NCBI RefSeq assembly: GCF_004000235.1
Contig: NZ_RCIO01000006.1
Span: 62,001 to 126,000, forward strand
Direction: 5' to 3'
Length of the DNA: 64,000 nt
From: Mesorhizobium sp. Z1-4
GTDB lineage: Bacteria; Pseudomonadota; Alphaproteobacteria; Rhizobiales; Rhizobiaceae
Shown one piece after another: positions 11,184-19,877 of this stretch (positions are counted from its first letter, which is position 1; each line of letters starts with the position of its first letter). The position numbers were made by a program, and so were the translations under genes. The notes beneath the pieces are model-generated. The model was not told the origin of the DNA, made no database searches, and worked only from the letters and a program-made list of their open reading frames with translations.

Positions 11184-11591
11184 TCATGCGGTACCGAACG
11201 GGTTGAAAGTCTTCACCTCAAAGACTTCGAAGTCTCCGGTATTGCGTGTGGCGACCGTCAGTTCGTGGACGAGGGCAGTGGCAGCGATCATCGCATCTTC
11301 GTAGAGGGTGTCGGATTTTCGATGCATGAGTTTCGCCCATAGTCGAAAGCAGGGCGCGTCCATCGGCAGTACATTGTATGTGCCAGCCACAAGATCAGCC
11401 CAGCTTTCCAACTCGGCGGCTTTCGGTGCGTCCTGTTCGCGCGTGATTTCGATCCCCGCCTGAATTTCGCCGAGCGTGACTGCCGATATCGCAAGGTCGG
11501 CGTCGGGCGTAGCGGTCAGCCATTCCACGACTGCGCCATGCGGGCGTAGCCGGCGCAGCTCCGAAACCACATTCGTGTCGAGAAGAAACAT
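11184..11591 (-). CDS. VapC-family PIN-domain toxin (ribonuclease)
   Basis: 135 residues of PIN domain. The acidic residues that hold the metal in VapC nucleases are all visible: Asp5 in LLDTNVVSEL, Glu42 in TLGEIQAGIE, Asp99 in LYEDAMIAATAL and Asp120 in TRNTGDFE. VapC toxins cut tRNA or rRNA when freed from their antitoxin. The gene follows the antitoxin by 3 bases on the same strand. The toxin looks intact, so a working antitoxin should be made, which matters given the odd antitoxin start. Confidence 0.93.
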   Translation of the reverse strand: MFLLDTNVVSELRRLRPHGAVVEWLTATPDADLAISAVTLGEIQAGIEITREQDAPKAAELESWADLVAGTYNVLPMDAPCFRLWAKLMHRKSDTLYEDAMIAATALVHELTVATRNTGDFEVFEVKTFNPFGTA

Positions 11592-11594
11592 CGA

Positions 11595-11855
11595 TTAGCG
11601 CTCGACAAATACATTTGGTCGCCGGCGGGCGCTGCCGCGCGGCGGGATGTTGAGGTCGCCGCGTGTATGGTCGGTGAGGAGCAATTCCTTGAGCGAAGGC
11701 TGCGCGTTTTTTGTGAGACGAGCCCATTCTGACAACGGCACAAGCACGGCTTGTGCCTTGCCACGTTTGGTCACCAACTGCGGACCGTCCTTCACGCAGG
11801 CCTCGAGGAACTCGCTGAACCGGGCCTTCGCATCCTGAATGTGCCACGCGCGCAG
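11595..11855 (-). CDS. Phd/YefM-family antitoxin, non-standard CTG start
   Basis: The protein matches Phd/YefM antitoxins: WHIQDAKARFSEFLEA, then a QLVTKRGKAQAVLVPLSEW core, and a C-terminal part that would wrap the toxin. No ATG, GTG or TTG exists in frame before the conserved N-terminus. A CTG at 11855 has AGGAGG eight bases upstream and gives 86 residues; a GTG at 11795 would drop the DNA-binding N-terminal 20 residues. An ATG at 11862 is out of frame and would come into frame if one GC of the GCGCGCG tract were absent. I prefer CTG, with doubt. Confidence 0.72.
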   Translation of the reverse strand: MRAWHIQDAKARFSEFLEACVKDGPQLVTKRGKAQAVLVPLSEWARLTKNAQPSLKELLLTDHTRGDLNIPPRGSARRRPNVFVER

Positions 11856-11863
11856 TGGGTCAT

Positions 11864-11895
11864 CCTCCTGACTAGTTTGATGACTAGTTAGGAGG
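11864..11895. promoter_or_regulatory. 13-bp palindrome, probable operator of the toxin-antitoxin pair
   Basis: CCTCCTGACTAGT at 11864-11876 and ACTAGTTAGGAGG at 11883-11895 are inverted repeats matching at 12 of 13 bases around a 6-base spacer. The palindrome covers the AGGAGG ribosome binding site of the antitoxin and sits in the gap after purB. Phd/YefM antitoxins repress their own operon at such sites, so an operator is likely; a stem in the mRNA hiding the binding site is another reading. Confidence 0.65.
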
Positions 11896-11917
11896 AATTC
11901 GCCTGAAATTCAAGAAA

Positions 11918-13225
11918 TTACTCGTTGCCGAACACCCGCTCGAAGATCGTCTCGACATGTTTGGTGTGATAGCCGAGGTCGAACCGGCTGCGGATTTCGT
12001 CGGCAGGTAGCGCGGCCGTAACGTCCATGTCGGCCAGCAGCTCTTCCAGAAAGTCCTTGCCGTGTTCCCAGGTTTTCATCGCGTTGCGCTGCACGAGGCG
12101 ATAGGCGTCTTCGCGCGAGACGCCGGCCTGGGTGAGGGCAAGCAGCACGCGCTGTGAATGGATGAGGCCGCGATAGCGGTTCATGTTGGCCTGCATGTTG
12201 TCCGGGTAGACGAGCAGCTTTTCGATCACGCCGGTCAGCCGCGCCAGCGCGAAATCGAGCGTCACCGTGGCGTCAGGGCCGATCATGCGCTCGACCGAAG
12301 AGTGCGAGATATCGCGTTCATGCCAGAGCGCGACATTCTCCATCGCCGGCATGGCGTAGGCGCGGACCATGCGCGCAAGGCCGGTGAGGTTTTCCGTCAA
12401 CACCGGGTTGCGTTTGTGCGGCATCGCCGACGAACCCTTCTGGCCGGGCGAGAAATACTCCTCCGCTTCCAGAACTTCGGAGCGCTGGAGGTGACGGATT
12501 TCCGTCGCCAGCCGCTCGACGGACGACGCGATCACACCCAGCGTTGCGAAGAACATGGCGTGCCGGTCGCGCGGGATCACCTGCGTGGACACGGGCTCGG
12601 CTGTGAGGCCGAGTTTTTCGGCCACATGCGCTTCGACCCGCGGATCGACATTGGCGAACGTGCCGACAGCGCCCGATATCGCGCAGGTGGCGACTTCGGC
12701 GCGTGCCGCGACGAGGCGTTCGCGCGCCCGTGAAAACTCGGCATAGGCGTAGGCCAGCTTGACACCGAAGGTCGTTGGTTCGGCATGGATGCCGTGGCTG
12801 CGGCCGACTGTCACCGTGTCCTTGTGTTCGAATGCCCGTTTCTTGAGCGCTGCCAGCAATGCGTCGAGATCGGCGATCAGAAGATCGCTCGCCCGCTTCA
12901 ATTGCACGGCCAGGCAGGTGTCGAGCACGTCCGACGACGTCATGCCCTGATGAATGAACCGCGAGTCCGGCCCGACAAACTCTGCAAGGTGTGTCAGGAA
13001 GGCGATGACGTCATGTTTGGTCTCGCGCTCGATCTCGTCGATGCGATCGACGTTAAATGTCGCGCTGCCGCCCTTGTCCCAGATCGTCTTTGCGGCCTCT
13101 TTCGGGATCACGCCGATCTCGGCCAGAGCGTCGCAGGCATGCGCCTCGATTTCGAACCAGATCCGGAATCGGGTTTCGGGCGACCAGATTGCGACCATTT
13201 CGGGCCGCGAATAGCGCGGGATCAT
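11918..13225 (-). CDS. purB: adenylosuccinate lyase
   Basis: 435 residues. PurB removes fumarate from SAICAR and from adenylosuccinate, serving both de novo IMP synthesis and AMP formation. The signature loop SSAMPHKRNPVLTEN of the fumarase/aspartase superfamily is present, as are TSSDVLDTCLAVQL and GRSHGIHAEPTTFG with the active-site His. ATG 13225 gives the standard MIPRYSRPEM start; the frame extends 18 codons further without support. It is not part of the purC-purL run. Confidence 0.96.
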   Translation of the reverse strand: MIPRYSRPEMVAIWSPETRFRIWFEIEAHACDALAEIGVIPKEAAKTIWDKGGSATFNVDRIDEIERETKHDVIAFLTHLAEFVGPDSRFIHQGMTSSDVLDTCLAVQLKRASDLLIADLDALLAALKKRAFEHKDTVTVGRSHGIHAEPTTFGVKLAYAYAEFSRARERLVAARAEVATCAISGAVGTFANVDPRVEAHVAEKLGLTAEPVSTQVIPRDRHAMFFATLGVIASSVERLATEIRHLQRSEVLEAEEYFSPGQKGSSAMPHKRNPVLTENLTGLARMVRAYAMPAMENVALWHERDISHSSVERMIGPDATVTLDFALARLTGVIEKLLVYPDNMQANMNRYRGLIHSQRVLLALTQAGVSREDAYRLVQRNAMKTWEHGKDFLEELLADMDVTAALPADEIRSRFDLGYHTKHVETIFERVFGNE

Positions 13226-13282
13226 TGCGTTTCCTGTATTTCGACGAAGTCGCCGTGCTCCTAACAGAGCACACTGCACTTC

Positions 13283-13798
13283 TCAACGCGCCTGCCTGGC
13301 TACCAACAGGCTAGCGCCGAAAAGAAGCACGATACCCAGAGGGAAAAACAGCCGCGTCCCGAGCACCGCAAACTGGTAGACGGCGCTGGCACCTGTGAAA
13401 AGCAGCTGAAAAACCCATTGAACGCTCGGAAAATCGCCGTGCCATTGGGCAAAATAGACCCGGTAGTGCATTGAAAACACGAATGCGGTGGCGAGAATGG
13501 TACAGATGCCGAGCGCAAGAAACGCCGCCGCATAGCGGCGCTCCGCACCCGCGCCGGGAACAACGAGGCGTGTGAGGTAGAGTGCGACCGGGAATGATAG
13601 CACCCCGCCCAGCGCGAAGATCACGATAACGGTGCTGCTGTGCGCGGCTTCGATCCGGCCGCCCGCAAGCAGCGAAACCGCCGCACTTGCCGCCATCGCC
13701 ACAGCCCATAATGCAGTGCCAAGCGCGGTGAAAGCTGGCCCGGGCAATGCCATGCGAAGTCGGTGAAGAAGCCCGGACCTTGCGTCAGATATCGTCAT
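13283..13798 (-). CDS. hypothetical integral membrane protein
   Basis: 171 residues with four hydrophobic segments (around residues 20-45, 57-80, 90-110 and 140-167). I do not recognise a family. It starts 6 bp after the DUF2259 gene ends and ends 57 bp before purB starts, so it is probably co-transcribed with both. No catalytic motif is visible. Confidence 0.65.
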   Translation of the reverse strand: MTISDARSGLLHRLRMALPGPAFTALGTALWAVAMAASAAVSLLAGGRIEAAHSSTVIVIFALGGVLSFPVALYLTRLVVPGAGAERRYAAAFLALGICTILATAFVFSMHYRVYFAQWHGDFPSVQWVFQLLFTGASAVYQFAVLGTRLFFPLGIVLLFGASLLVARQAR

Positions 13799-13804
13799 CC
13801 GGTC

Positions 13805-14536
13805 CTACAGGCGCCCTGCGACGGCGAGCCAGCGGTGATCGGGGCCTTCAAAGCCGATCTGCCGCATTGCGATCATCAATGCGAAGACCGGATCGCCCGA
13901 CGGCGGGTAGAATATCTGCAATCCGCCGATGCCGTAGCCGAGCGGGCAGCCGCGGCTGGCCGGTATCGAGTTGTCTTCATGAACGAGCTCTGTGGTGTCG
14001 CCGTCGGTGGTGCCGAGGCGCGTCAGCCGGTAGCCCATGATCGCGCCGAAACCCTCGCACATCGTAGGCGCAACGAGCGGTACGTCTTCGAGCCGGAATT
14101 CGACCGGCGCATCGATGGGCGCGAATACCGGCCGCGGATTGACTGCCATACGCGAGAAGTCGGCGGAAAGTTCGGTTATGGCGTTCCAGCCGGCGGTGTA
14201 GCCGCGGTTTTCGGCAAGAACAGCATCGGCAATTACCGCTTCGCCCTGCGTTTGTGCCTGAGCGCGCGCATCGTTCAGCGACGCGGTTTCATCCTCGATC
14301 CTCACCCGGATCGGCGTGCCGGAAACGAAACTGTCGGTCGCAGTGTCGATGTAGAAGCGATTGGCATAAGGGAAGCCGGAACCGTCCTGGACGCCGTATT
14401 CCTCGAACGCGAATATGCTTCCGTCCGCACTGAAGCCGATAATATTCACTTCGGCCGCGTCGCCCGCATATGCGATTGCGGGTATGCAAAGCGCGGCCGC
14501 CACCGCGGCCGTCTTTCGTATAATCGATGCCAGCAT
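13805..14536 (-). CDS. DUF2259 secreted protein
   Basis: 243 residues. A signal peptide ends at about residue 24 (AYA/GD). The mature start VNIIGFSADGSIFAFEEYGVQ and NRFYIDTATDSF are typical of DUF2259, a family of predicted periplasmic proteins with a beta-propeller-like repeat and no known role. ATG 14536 is chosen over 14542 because it has AGGAGG seven bases upstream. It follows the P1 peptidase gene by 25 bp. Confidence 0.82.
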   Translation of the reverse strand: MLASIIRKTAAVAAALCIPAIAYAGDAAEVNIIGFSADGSIFAFEEYGVQDGSGFPYANRFYIDTATDSFVSGTPIRVRIEDETASLNDARAQAQTQGEAVIADAVLAENRGYTAGWNAITELSADFSRMAVNPRPVFAPIDAPVEFRLEDVPLVAPTMCEGFGAIMGYRLTRLGTTDGDTTELVHEDNSIPASRGCPLGYGIGGLQIFYPPSGDPVFALMIAMRQIGFEGPDHRWLAVAGRL

Positions 14537-14561
14537 GGTCATTCCTCCTCGTAGCCGGACA

Positions 14562-15584
14562 TTAGCGGCTCGCCGCGAGCCGCTCGGTCCACACCGGCAT
14601 GATATCACCGGATTCGGCCACGGCAGAATGAACCCCGCGTGCGATCGCTCGCGCCATCACGGAACCTGCCTCGGCATAGAGATCGATCGCATCTTCGAAT
14701 CCGGGGGTAATACCGCTTGTACCTGTCGCGAGCGAGAAAACCAGGTCGCCGTCGGCCGGAGTATGGCTCGGCCAGATCGCCCGGGCGAAACCGTCATGGG
14801 CGGCGACCGCGAGCCGCTTGGCATCGGCCTTGGTGAGCACGGCATCGGTCGCGATGATGCCGAGCGTGGTATTGGCGCCGGCCGTATTCTGGTCGCGGAA
14901 CTTGAGCAGCACGTCCGCGCTGCGTGCGGGCAGCGCCGCGGGAAGCCCGAGGCCGCCAAACTCATCGCCTATTTCGAACGGGGCAGCCCAGAAATGCGGG
15001 CTCTCGCCCATGGTCGTTGAGCCCACGGCGTTGACCGCCGCCAGGGCCGACACCGTAACGCCGTTGCGCAGGACCGCCGATGCCGAGCCGAGCCCGCCCT
15101 TCAAGCCGGCCGTCAGCGCGCCTTTTCCGGCCCCGTGGGTGCCGAGCGGGAATTCGGTGCTCGCGGCAAGCGCCGCCGCATGACCGAGCTCGCGGTAGGG
15201 CGGGTAGGCGCCCCAGTTCTTGTCGCCGCCATTGGTCATGTCGAACAGGATAGCGCTCGGCACGATCGGAATGTTGATGCCGCGCACCGAAAATCCCATG
15301 CCGGCTTCTCGCAGCGCGGCCTGCGCGCCGGACGCCGCATCGAGACCGAATGCCGAACCGCCGGAAAGCACCAGCGCGTTGATCCGTTCGACCGAGTTGT
15401 GCGGCTCCAGCAGATCCGTCTCGCGCGTGCCAGGTGCGCCGCCCATCACGTGAAAGGACGCCACCGCTGGTTCGTCGCAAATGACGGCGGTTACGCCCGA
15501 TTTCAGTTTCGCGTCATCGGCATTGCCGACGCGCAACCCGGCGACGTCGGTCAGAAGATTGAGAGGTCCCGGTTTCAGCGGCAA
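14562..15584 (-). CDS. P1-family peptidase (DmpA/L-aminopeptidase-like)
   Basis: 340 residues of the DmpA/ThnT Ntn-hydrolase fold: DVAGLRVGNADD, VCDEPA-type segment, GGAPGTRETDLL, LSGGSAFGLDAASG and VGSTTMGESPHFW are family landmarks. These enzymes cut themselves to free a nucleophile; ThnT does so between Asn and Thr. Here the matching site is probably N238-T239 in AGANTTLGIIATDA. The start is TTG 15584, four bases after the stop of the binding-protein gene, preceded by GTGGAG. Likely substrates are N-terminal residues of peptides or amino-acid amides. Confidence 0.85.
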   Translation of the reverse strand: MPLKPGPLNLLTDVAGLRVGNADDAKLKSGVTAVICDEPAVASFHVMGGAPGTRETDLLEPHNSVERINALVLSGGSAFGLDAASGAQAALREAGMGFSVRGINIPIVPSAILFDMTNGGDKNWGAYPPYRELGHAAALAASTEFPLGTHGAGKGALTAGLKGGLGSASAVLRNGVTVSALAAVNAVGSTTMGESPHFWAAPFEIGDEFGGLGLPAALPARSADVLLKFRDQNTAGANTTLGIIATDAVLTKADAKRLAVAAHDGFARAIWPSHTPADGDLVFSLATGTSGITPGFEDAIDLYAEAGSVMARAIARGVHSAVAESGDIMPVWTERLAASR

Positions 15585-15587
15585 GGC

Positions 15588-16664
15588 TCACTCCACGGCG
15601 ACAAATTTCATACCGTCATAACGGAACAGCCGGTAAGGGTTTTGCGTCAAATCGCCCTTGTCGTCGAATTTGACCGGTCCCATCGCGGTTTCGAATGTGT
15701 CGGCGTTCAGGACCTCGGTAAGCGTTCGGCCGCTGGTCTCGGCGCGGATGAGCGCTTCAACGGCGACCTCGAGGGCAGCAAAACCCGGAATGGCGTATCC
15801 TTCCGCAAGCACCTCGCGTTCGCGAAACGCTTCGAGCACGGCTTCGGCGGCATCGTCGGACGGCTCCGGCAGGCCGACCATCAGCGTGCCCGCTGCCAGC
15901 GGCACATCACCTGGCGCGGAGCGCAGGGTTTCGCCGGCGGCGATCACCAGGTCGAAGCCGAGCTCGGACGCATCGCGACCCATGATCGCGACGTCCACCC
16001 GGTCGCCGCCGACCAGAACATGCGATGCGCCGGCGCGTCTCAGCCGTGCGACGAGGCCGATCTGGTTTTCCAGCTGCGGCCGGTAGGTGTCGACGAATAT
16101 CGGCTGCAGGCCGGCAAGCTCGGCCGAAAGCCGAAAGCTCTCCACCAGTTCACGGCCATAGATTGTGCCATCATCGACAATGGCAAAGAGCTTGTCCTGC
16201 CACTGTTCCACCAGGATTTCAGATACGGCCTCGCGTTCACCGTCGGCGCGAGGTGCCATGCGGTAGACCGGCCAGCCGGTCTTATGCCGCTGGTCGGTGA
16301 GACTGTTGGTGCGCACGCCGGGAGTGATCACCGGAATGCCTGCCTTGTCCAGGATCGGCAATGCTGCCTCGATCGCCTCGGTACAGATGAACCCGGCAAC
16401 GATGCGCACCCCGCCGGCGACCATGGCTTCGGCGGCCTGTTTACCGCCCTCGGCTGAGCAGCTGTCATCGGCGAAGCGCAGATTGGCCGGCGCTATGCGC
16501 CGTTCCGCGGCCGCGATTTCCGCCCCGTTGCGCAACTGGTTGCCCAGAAGTTCGGCCGATTCCGTTACCGGCGCGACGATACCAATCGTCTGCGCCTCTA
16601 CCGGCGCGGCAAAGACGGCAGCGGAAAGGGTAAGAAACGGAACGAGGGGCAGGGGCATGCGCAT
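15588..16664 (-). CDS. LivK-like periplasmic substrate-binding protein (orphan)
   Basis: 358 residues with a signal peptide (cleavage near VEA/Q25) and the two-lobed Peripla_BP_6 pattern of branched-chain amino-acid or amide binding proteins: IGIVAPVTESAELLGNQLRN, then AGFICTEAIEAALPIL, and a C-terminal PYRLFRYDG. No permease or ATPase genes lie beside it, so it either serves a transporter elsewhere or works as a sensor. It overlaps closely with the peptidase gene, which hints at peptide or amide substrates. ATG 16658 is an alternative start. Confidence 0.82.
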   Translation of the reverse strand: MRMPLPLVPFLTLSAAVFAAPVEAQTIGIVAPVTESAELLGNQLRNGAEIAAAERRIAPANLRFADDSCSAEGGKQAAEAMVAGGVRIVAGFICTEAIEAALPILDKAGIPVITPGVRTNSLTDQRHKTGWPVYRMAPRADGEREAVSEILVEQWQDKLFAIVDDGTIYGRELVESFRLSAELAGLQPIFVDTYRPQLENQIGLVARLRRAGASHVLVGGDRVDVAIMGRDASELGFDLVIAAGETLRSAPGDVPLAAGTLMVGLPEPSDDAAEAVLEAFREREVLAEGYAIPGFAALEVAVEALIRAETSGRTLTEVLNADTFETAMGPVKFDDKGDLTQNPYRLFRYDGMKFVAVE

Positions 16665-16780
16665 GGCCGCAATCTACGGGCATGCGCTGAAAAGTGAACA
16701 CGCAATCGCAGATTGTCGCGATTTCGGCCCTCCATGCCGAAATGTCGGCGGAACGGCTTGCCGCCCTGCCGTGAGCTGTG

Positions 16781-16809
16781 CTTGTGACAGGTTGTGCCGG
16801 CACTATATA
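16781..16809 (+). promoter_or_regulatory. candidate sigma-70 promoter for the flavin reductase/cox-like operon
   Basis: CTTGTG at 16781-16786 and TATATA at 16804-16809 are 17 bases apart, matching the alphaproteobacterial housekeeping pattern. It lies 28 bases before the TTG start of the flavin reductase and could drive the whole molybdenum-hydroxylase maturation run. Found by eye only. Confidence 0.55.
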
Positions 16810-16836
16810 GCGGGCTAGACGTTTCAGGGGTTTGCA

Positions 16837-17331
16837 TTGCTTAAGGATACTGCGGTCGAGCCGCGCATCTATCGCGACGCCATGGCCCGCTTCGCCGGTG
16901 CCGTGCATGTCGTGACGACTGACGGCGCGGCCGGCCGGCGCGGCGTGACGGTCATCGCCGCATGTTCGGTTTCAGACGCGCCGCCGACGATTCTGGTCTG
17001 CCTCAACCGCGAAAACGAGGCGAATGATGTTTTCCGCGACAACGGGGTCTTTGCGCTCAACACGCTCACCGACTCGCAGAAGCCGGTAGCGGATGCGTTT
17101 TCGGGACTGACTGGCCTTTCCCAGGACGGTCGGTTTGCAGTTGGAGCATGGGACGCGGTTTCCACCGGCGCGCCTGTGCTTAGAGATGCCGCAGCGGCTT
17201 TCGACTGCGAACTGGTCGACGCCAAGGACCTTGCCACGCACCGCGTGCTGTTCGGCCGTGTGCGCGCGGTCCGTATAGGTGATAGCCTCAGCCCGCTGAT
17301 CTACTACAACCGCGCCTACCGCCTGCTTTGA
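16837..17331 (+). CDS. flavin reductase domain protein (RutF/HpaC family)
   Basis: 164 residues. YRDAMARFAGAVHVVTTDG and VTVIAACSVSDAPPTILVCLN are typical of the short-chain flavin reductases that feed reduced FMN/FAD to a monooxygenase. The start is TTG 16837 with AGGGG six bases upstream; the next ATG (16882) would cut the conserved start helix. It runs directly into the CoxD-like ATPase (8-bp gap), but no monooxygenase lies near, so the partner is unknown. Confidence 0.85.
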   Translation: MLKDTAVEPRIYRDAMARFAGAVHVVTTDGAAGRRGVTVIAACSVSDAPPTILVCLNRENEANDVFRDNGVFALNTLTDSQKPVADAFSGLTGLSQDGRFAVGAWDAVSTGAPVLRDAAAAFDCELVDAKDLATHRVLFGRVRAVRIGDSLSPLIYYNRAYRLL

Positions 17332-17339
17332 AGGACAAA

Positions 17340-18257
17340 ATGGCGAACCAGCTGCCGGCTACGATTGACGACACGCTCACCATGCTGGAGGGCGCGGGCT
17401 ACGTTGCCGACCGGTCCCTGGCGACCGTGCTCTTTCTGGCATTGCGAATGGCGCGACCGCTTTTCCTGGAAGGCGAAGCCGGTGTCGGCAAGACCGAGAT
17501 TGCCAAGGTTCTGTCGTCGGCGCTCGACCGGCCGCTGATCCGCCTGCAATGTTACGAGGGCCTGGACGTCTCTTCCGCCGTATATGAGTGGAACTACGCC
17601 GCCCAGATGATCGAAATCCGCATGGAGGAGGCTACGGGCGGCGTTGATCGCAACGAAATGGAACGCAACGTCTTCTCGGAGAAATACCTGATCAGGCGCC
17701 CGGTGCTCGAAGCGCTTGAAGGCGAACCCGGTCGTGCGCCGGTGTTCCTGATCGATGAGCTCGACCGCACCGACGAGGCATTCGAAGCCTTCCTGCTTGA
17801 AATCCTGTCCGACTTTCAGGTGACGATCCCCGAGCTCGGCACGATCAAGGCCAAGGAGCCGCCGATCGTCATCGTCACCACCAACCGCACCCGCGAAATC
17901 CACGACGCGCTGAAGCGCCGTTGCCTCTATCACTGGGTCGATTATCCCGACGCCGCGCGCGAGCTTGAGATTGTCTCGTTGAAAGTGCCTCAGGCGAACC
18001 AGCGGCTCTCGCGCGAAGTGGTGCATTTCGTGCAGAAGCTGCGCGAACTCGATCTCTTCAAGGCGCCTGGGGTTGCCGAAACGATCGACTGGGCCGGCGC
18101 GCTCACCGAACTCGACAAGATCGCACTCGACCCCGAAACCGTGTCGGACACGATCGGCGTGCTGCTGAAATATCAGGATGATATCGCCCGCATTTCCGAA
18201 GGCGAGGGTCGCCGCATCCTCGACGACGTGAAGGCCGAACTGGCGGCCGCGCAGTAG
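17340..18257 (+). CDS. MoxR/CoxD-like AAA+ ATPase
   Basis: 305 residues. Walker A GEAGVGKT at 45-52, Walker B VFLIDELDRTDE, and the sensor region VIVTTNRTREIHDALKRRC. Together with a following VWA protein it matches CoxD-CoxE, which in CO dehydrogenase maturation insert sulfur and copper into the molybdenum centre; MoxR ATPases generally act with a VWA partner as chaperones. ATG 17340 has AAGGA upstream. The frame begins earlier at a TTG that overlaps the previous stop. Confidence 0.9.
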   Translation: MANQLPATIDDTLTMLEGAGYVADRSLATVLFLALRMARPLFLEGEAGVGKTEIAKVLSSALDRPLIRLQCYEGLDVSSAVYEWNYAAQMIEIRMEEATGGVDRNEMERNVFSEKYLIRRPVLEALEGEPGRAPVFLIDELDRTDEAFEAFLLEILSDFQVTIPELGTIKAKEPPIVIVTTNRTREIHDALKRRCLYHWVDYPDAARELEIVSLKVPQANQRLSREVVHFVQKLRELDLFKAPGVAETIDWAGALTELDKIALDPETVSDTIGVLLKYQDDIARISEGEGRRILDDVKAELAAAQ

Positions 18258-18265
18258 GCAGGGCC

Positions 18266-19516
18266 ATGGCCGATATCGCTGCCCACGATACCGCGAAGCC
18301 AGATGGGCGCATTGCCGACAACATTGTCTATTTCGCCCGTACGCTGCGCAAGGCGGGTATGCGGGTCGGTCCCGCGTCGGTGGTCGATGCGATCGATGCC
18401 GTTTTGACGGCCGGCATCGGCACCCGCGACGATTTCTACTGGACGCTGCATGCTGTCCTGGTGAAGCGCCGCGAGGACCGCCCGGTCTTTGATGAGGCGT
18501 TCCGGCTCTTCTGGCGCTCGCGCGAACTGATCGAAAAGCTGCTCGCGATGTTTTCGCCGGTCGCGCCGGATACCCGCGAGCGGGAAAAGCAGCGCGCCGC
18601 CGAATCGCGTGTCGCCAATGCGCTTTTCGCCGGCCAGGAGAGCCGACGCGAAGACGAGGTGCCGCAGATCGACATCGATGCGCGCTTCACCGTGTCGGGC
18701 AGAGAAGTGCTGCGTGGCAAAGACTTTGCGCAGATGACGGCGGACGAACTTGCAGATGCCCGGCGCGCCATCGCCGAGCTGAGCCTGCCTGTCGACAAGG
18801 TACGCACGCGGCGCTTCCGGCCGGACCCGCGGGGCAGGCGTGTCGATCCGCGCGCCACGATGCGCTCCGCGCTGCGCACCGGTGGCGATCTGATCATTCC
18901 GCGGTTCCGCTCTGTGCGCAGCGTGCAGCCGCCACTGGTCGTGCTGGCCGATATTTCCGGCTCGATGAGCCAATACACCCGCATCTTCCTGCATTTCATG
19001 CATGCGCTTTCGGAGAAGCGGCGGCGTGTGCACACATTCGTTTTCGGCACGCGCCTCACCAATCTGACCCGCCAGCTTCGTCATCGTGATCCTGACGAGG
19101 CACTGGAGCAGGCCTCGGCCGCCGTCGAGGACTGGTCGGGCGGTACGCGCATCGGCGACACGCTGCACGAGTTCAACCGGGTCTGGTCGCGCCGCGTTCT
19201 ATCGCAAGGCGCGGTGGTGCTGCTCATCACCGACGGCCTGGAGCGCGATGATCCCGAAGGGCTGGATGCCGAAATGGAACGGCTTCACAAATCCTGCCGC
19301 CGGCTGGTGTGGCTGAACCCGCTGCTGCGTTTCGACGGCTTCGAACCGCGTGCGCGCGGCGTGCAGGCCATGCTGCCGCATGTCGACGAGTTGCGGGCGG
19401 TTCATTCGCTCGATGCGCTGTCGGACCTGTGCGCCTCGCTGTCGGACGCGCATGGCTCCGCCGATCCGAGCCGCTGGCGGGGGCTTGGCAACCGGGCGGC
19501 CGCCACTCCATATTGA
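18266..19516 (+). CDS. CoxE-like VWA-domain protein
   Basis: 416 residues. The N-terminal half is helical; the C-terminal half is a von Willebrand A domain with the metal-site motif DISGSMS at about 229-235, and later TRIGDTL and LLITDGLERDD. The overall build matches CoxE (DUF58/VWA-CoxE group), partner of the ATPase just upstream. The gene starts 8 bp after it, and the XdhC gene follows, so all act together in maturing a molybdenum hydroxylase. Confidence 0.9.
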   Translation: MADIAAHDTAKPDGRIADNIVYFARTLRKAGMRVGPASVVDAIDAVLTAGIGTRDDFYWTLHAVLVKRREDRPVFDEAFRLFWRSRELIEKLLAMFSPVAPDTREREKQRAAESRVANALFAGQESRREDEVPQIDIDARFTVSGREVLRGKDFAQMTADELADARRAIAELSLPVDKVRTRRFRPDPRGRRVDPRATMRSALRTGGDLIIPRFRSVRSVQPPLVVLADISGSMSQYTRIFLHFMHALSEKRRRVHTFVFGTRLTNLTRQLRHRDPDEALEQASAAVEDWSGGTRIGDTLHEFNRVWSRRVLSQGAVVLLITDGLERDDPEGLDAEMERLHKSCRRLVWLNPLLRFDGFEPRARGVQAMLPHVDELRAVHSLDALSDLCASLSDAHGSADPSRWRGLGNRAAATPY

Positions 19517-19533
19517 GGTTTCGGGAGAACGCC

Positions 19534-19872
19534 ATGGACGCCAGCTCAGCCACCACCGACAATCTCGACCCGCTGCAGGTCGCCGAGACATGGAAGAGTG
19601 GCGGACGCGATGTCGCCATTGCCACCGTCATGGAAACATGGGGCTCGGCGCCCCGACCGACCGGCAGCCAACTCGTCATCGACAGCGCAGGCAACTTCCA
19701 CGGTTCGGTCTCGGGCGGGTGCGTGGAAGGCGCGGTGATCACTGAAGCCGTCGATGTGATCGAAACCGGCGAGCCGCGCATGCTTGAATTCGGCGTCGCC
19801 GACGAGACGGCATGGCGCGTTGGTCTGTCCTGCGGCGGCCGCATCAAGGTTTTTGTCGAGCGCCTGGGCTGA
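19534..19872 (+). CDS. XdhC/CoxI-domain protein, short form
   Basis: 112 residues containing only the XdhC_CoxI domain: TVMETWGSAPRPTGSQLVI, VSGGCVEGAVITEA and GLSCGGRIKVFVE. XdhC proteins bind molybdenum cofactor, help its sulfuration and deliver it to xanthine-dehydrogenase-type enzymes. The Rossmann half that completes full-length XdhC is missing here but is present in the next gene, so the two probably make a split pair. ATG 19534 has GGGAG upstream. Confidence 0.87.
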   Translation: MDASSATTDNLDPLQVAETWKSGGRDVAIATVMETWGSAPRPTGSQLVIDSAGNFHGSVSGGCVEGAVITEAVDVIETGEPRMLEFGVADETAWRVGLSCGGRIKVFVERLG

Positions 19873-19877
19873 TTGCG

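Noticed and set aside
17340-19516. MoxR ATPase plus VWA protein as a possible phage-defence module (ternary AAA-VWA systems)
   Set aside because: The neighbours are XdhC and MocA-like genes, so a CoxDE role in enzyme maturation explains the pair; no effector or nuclease is present.
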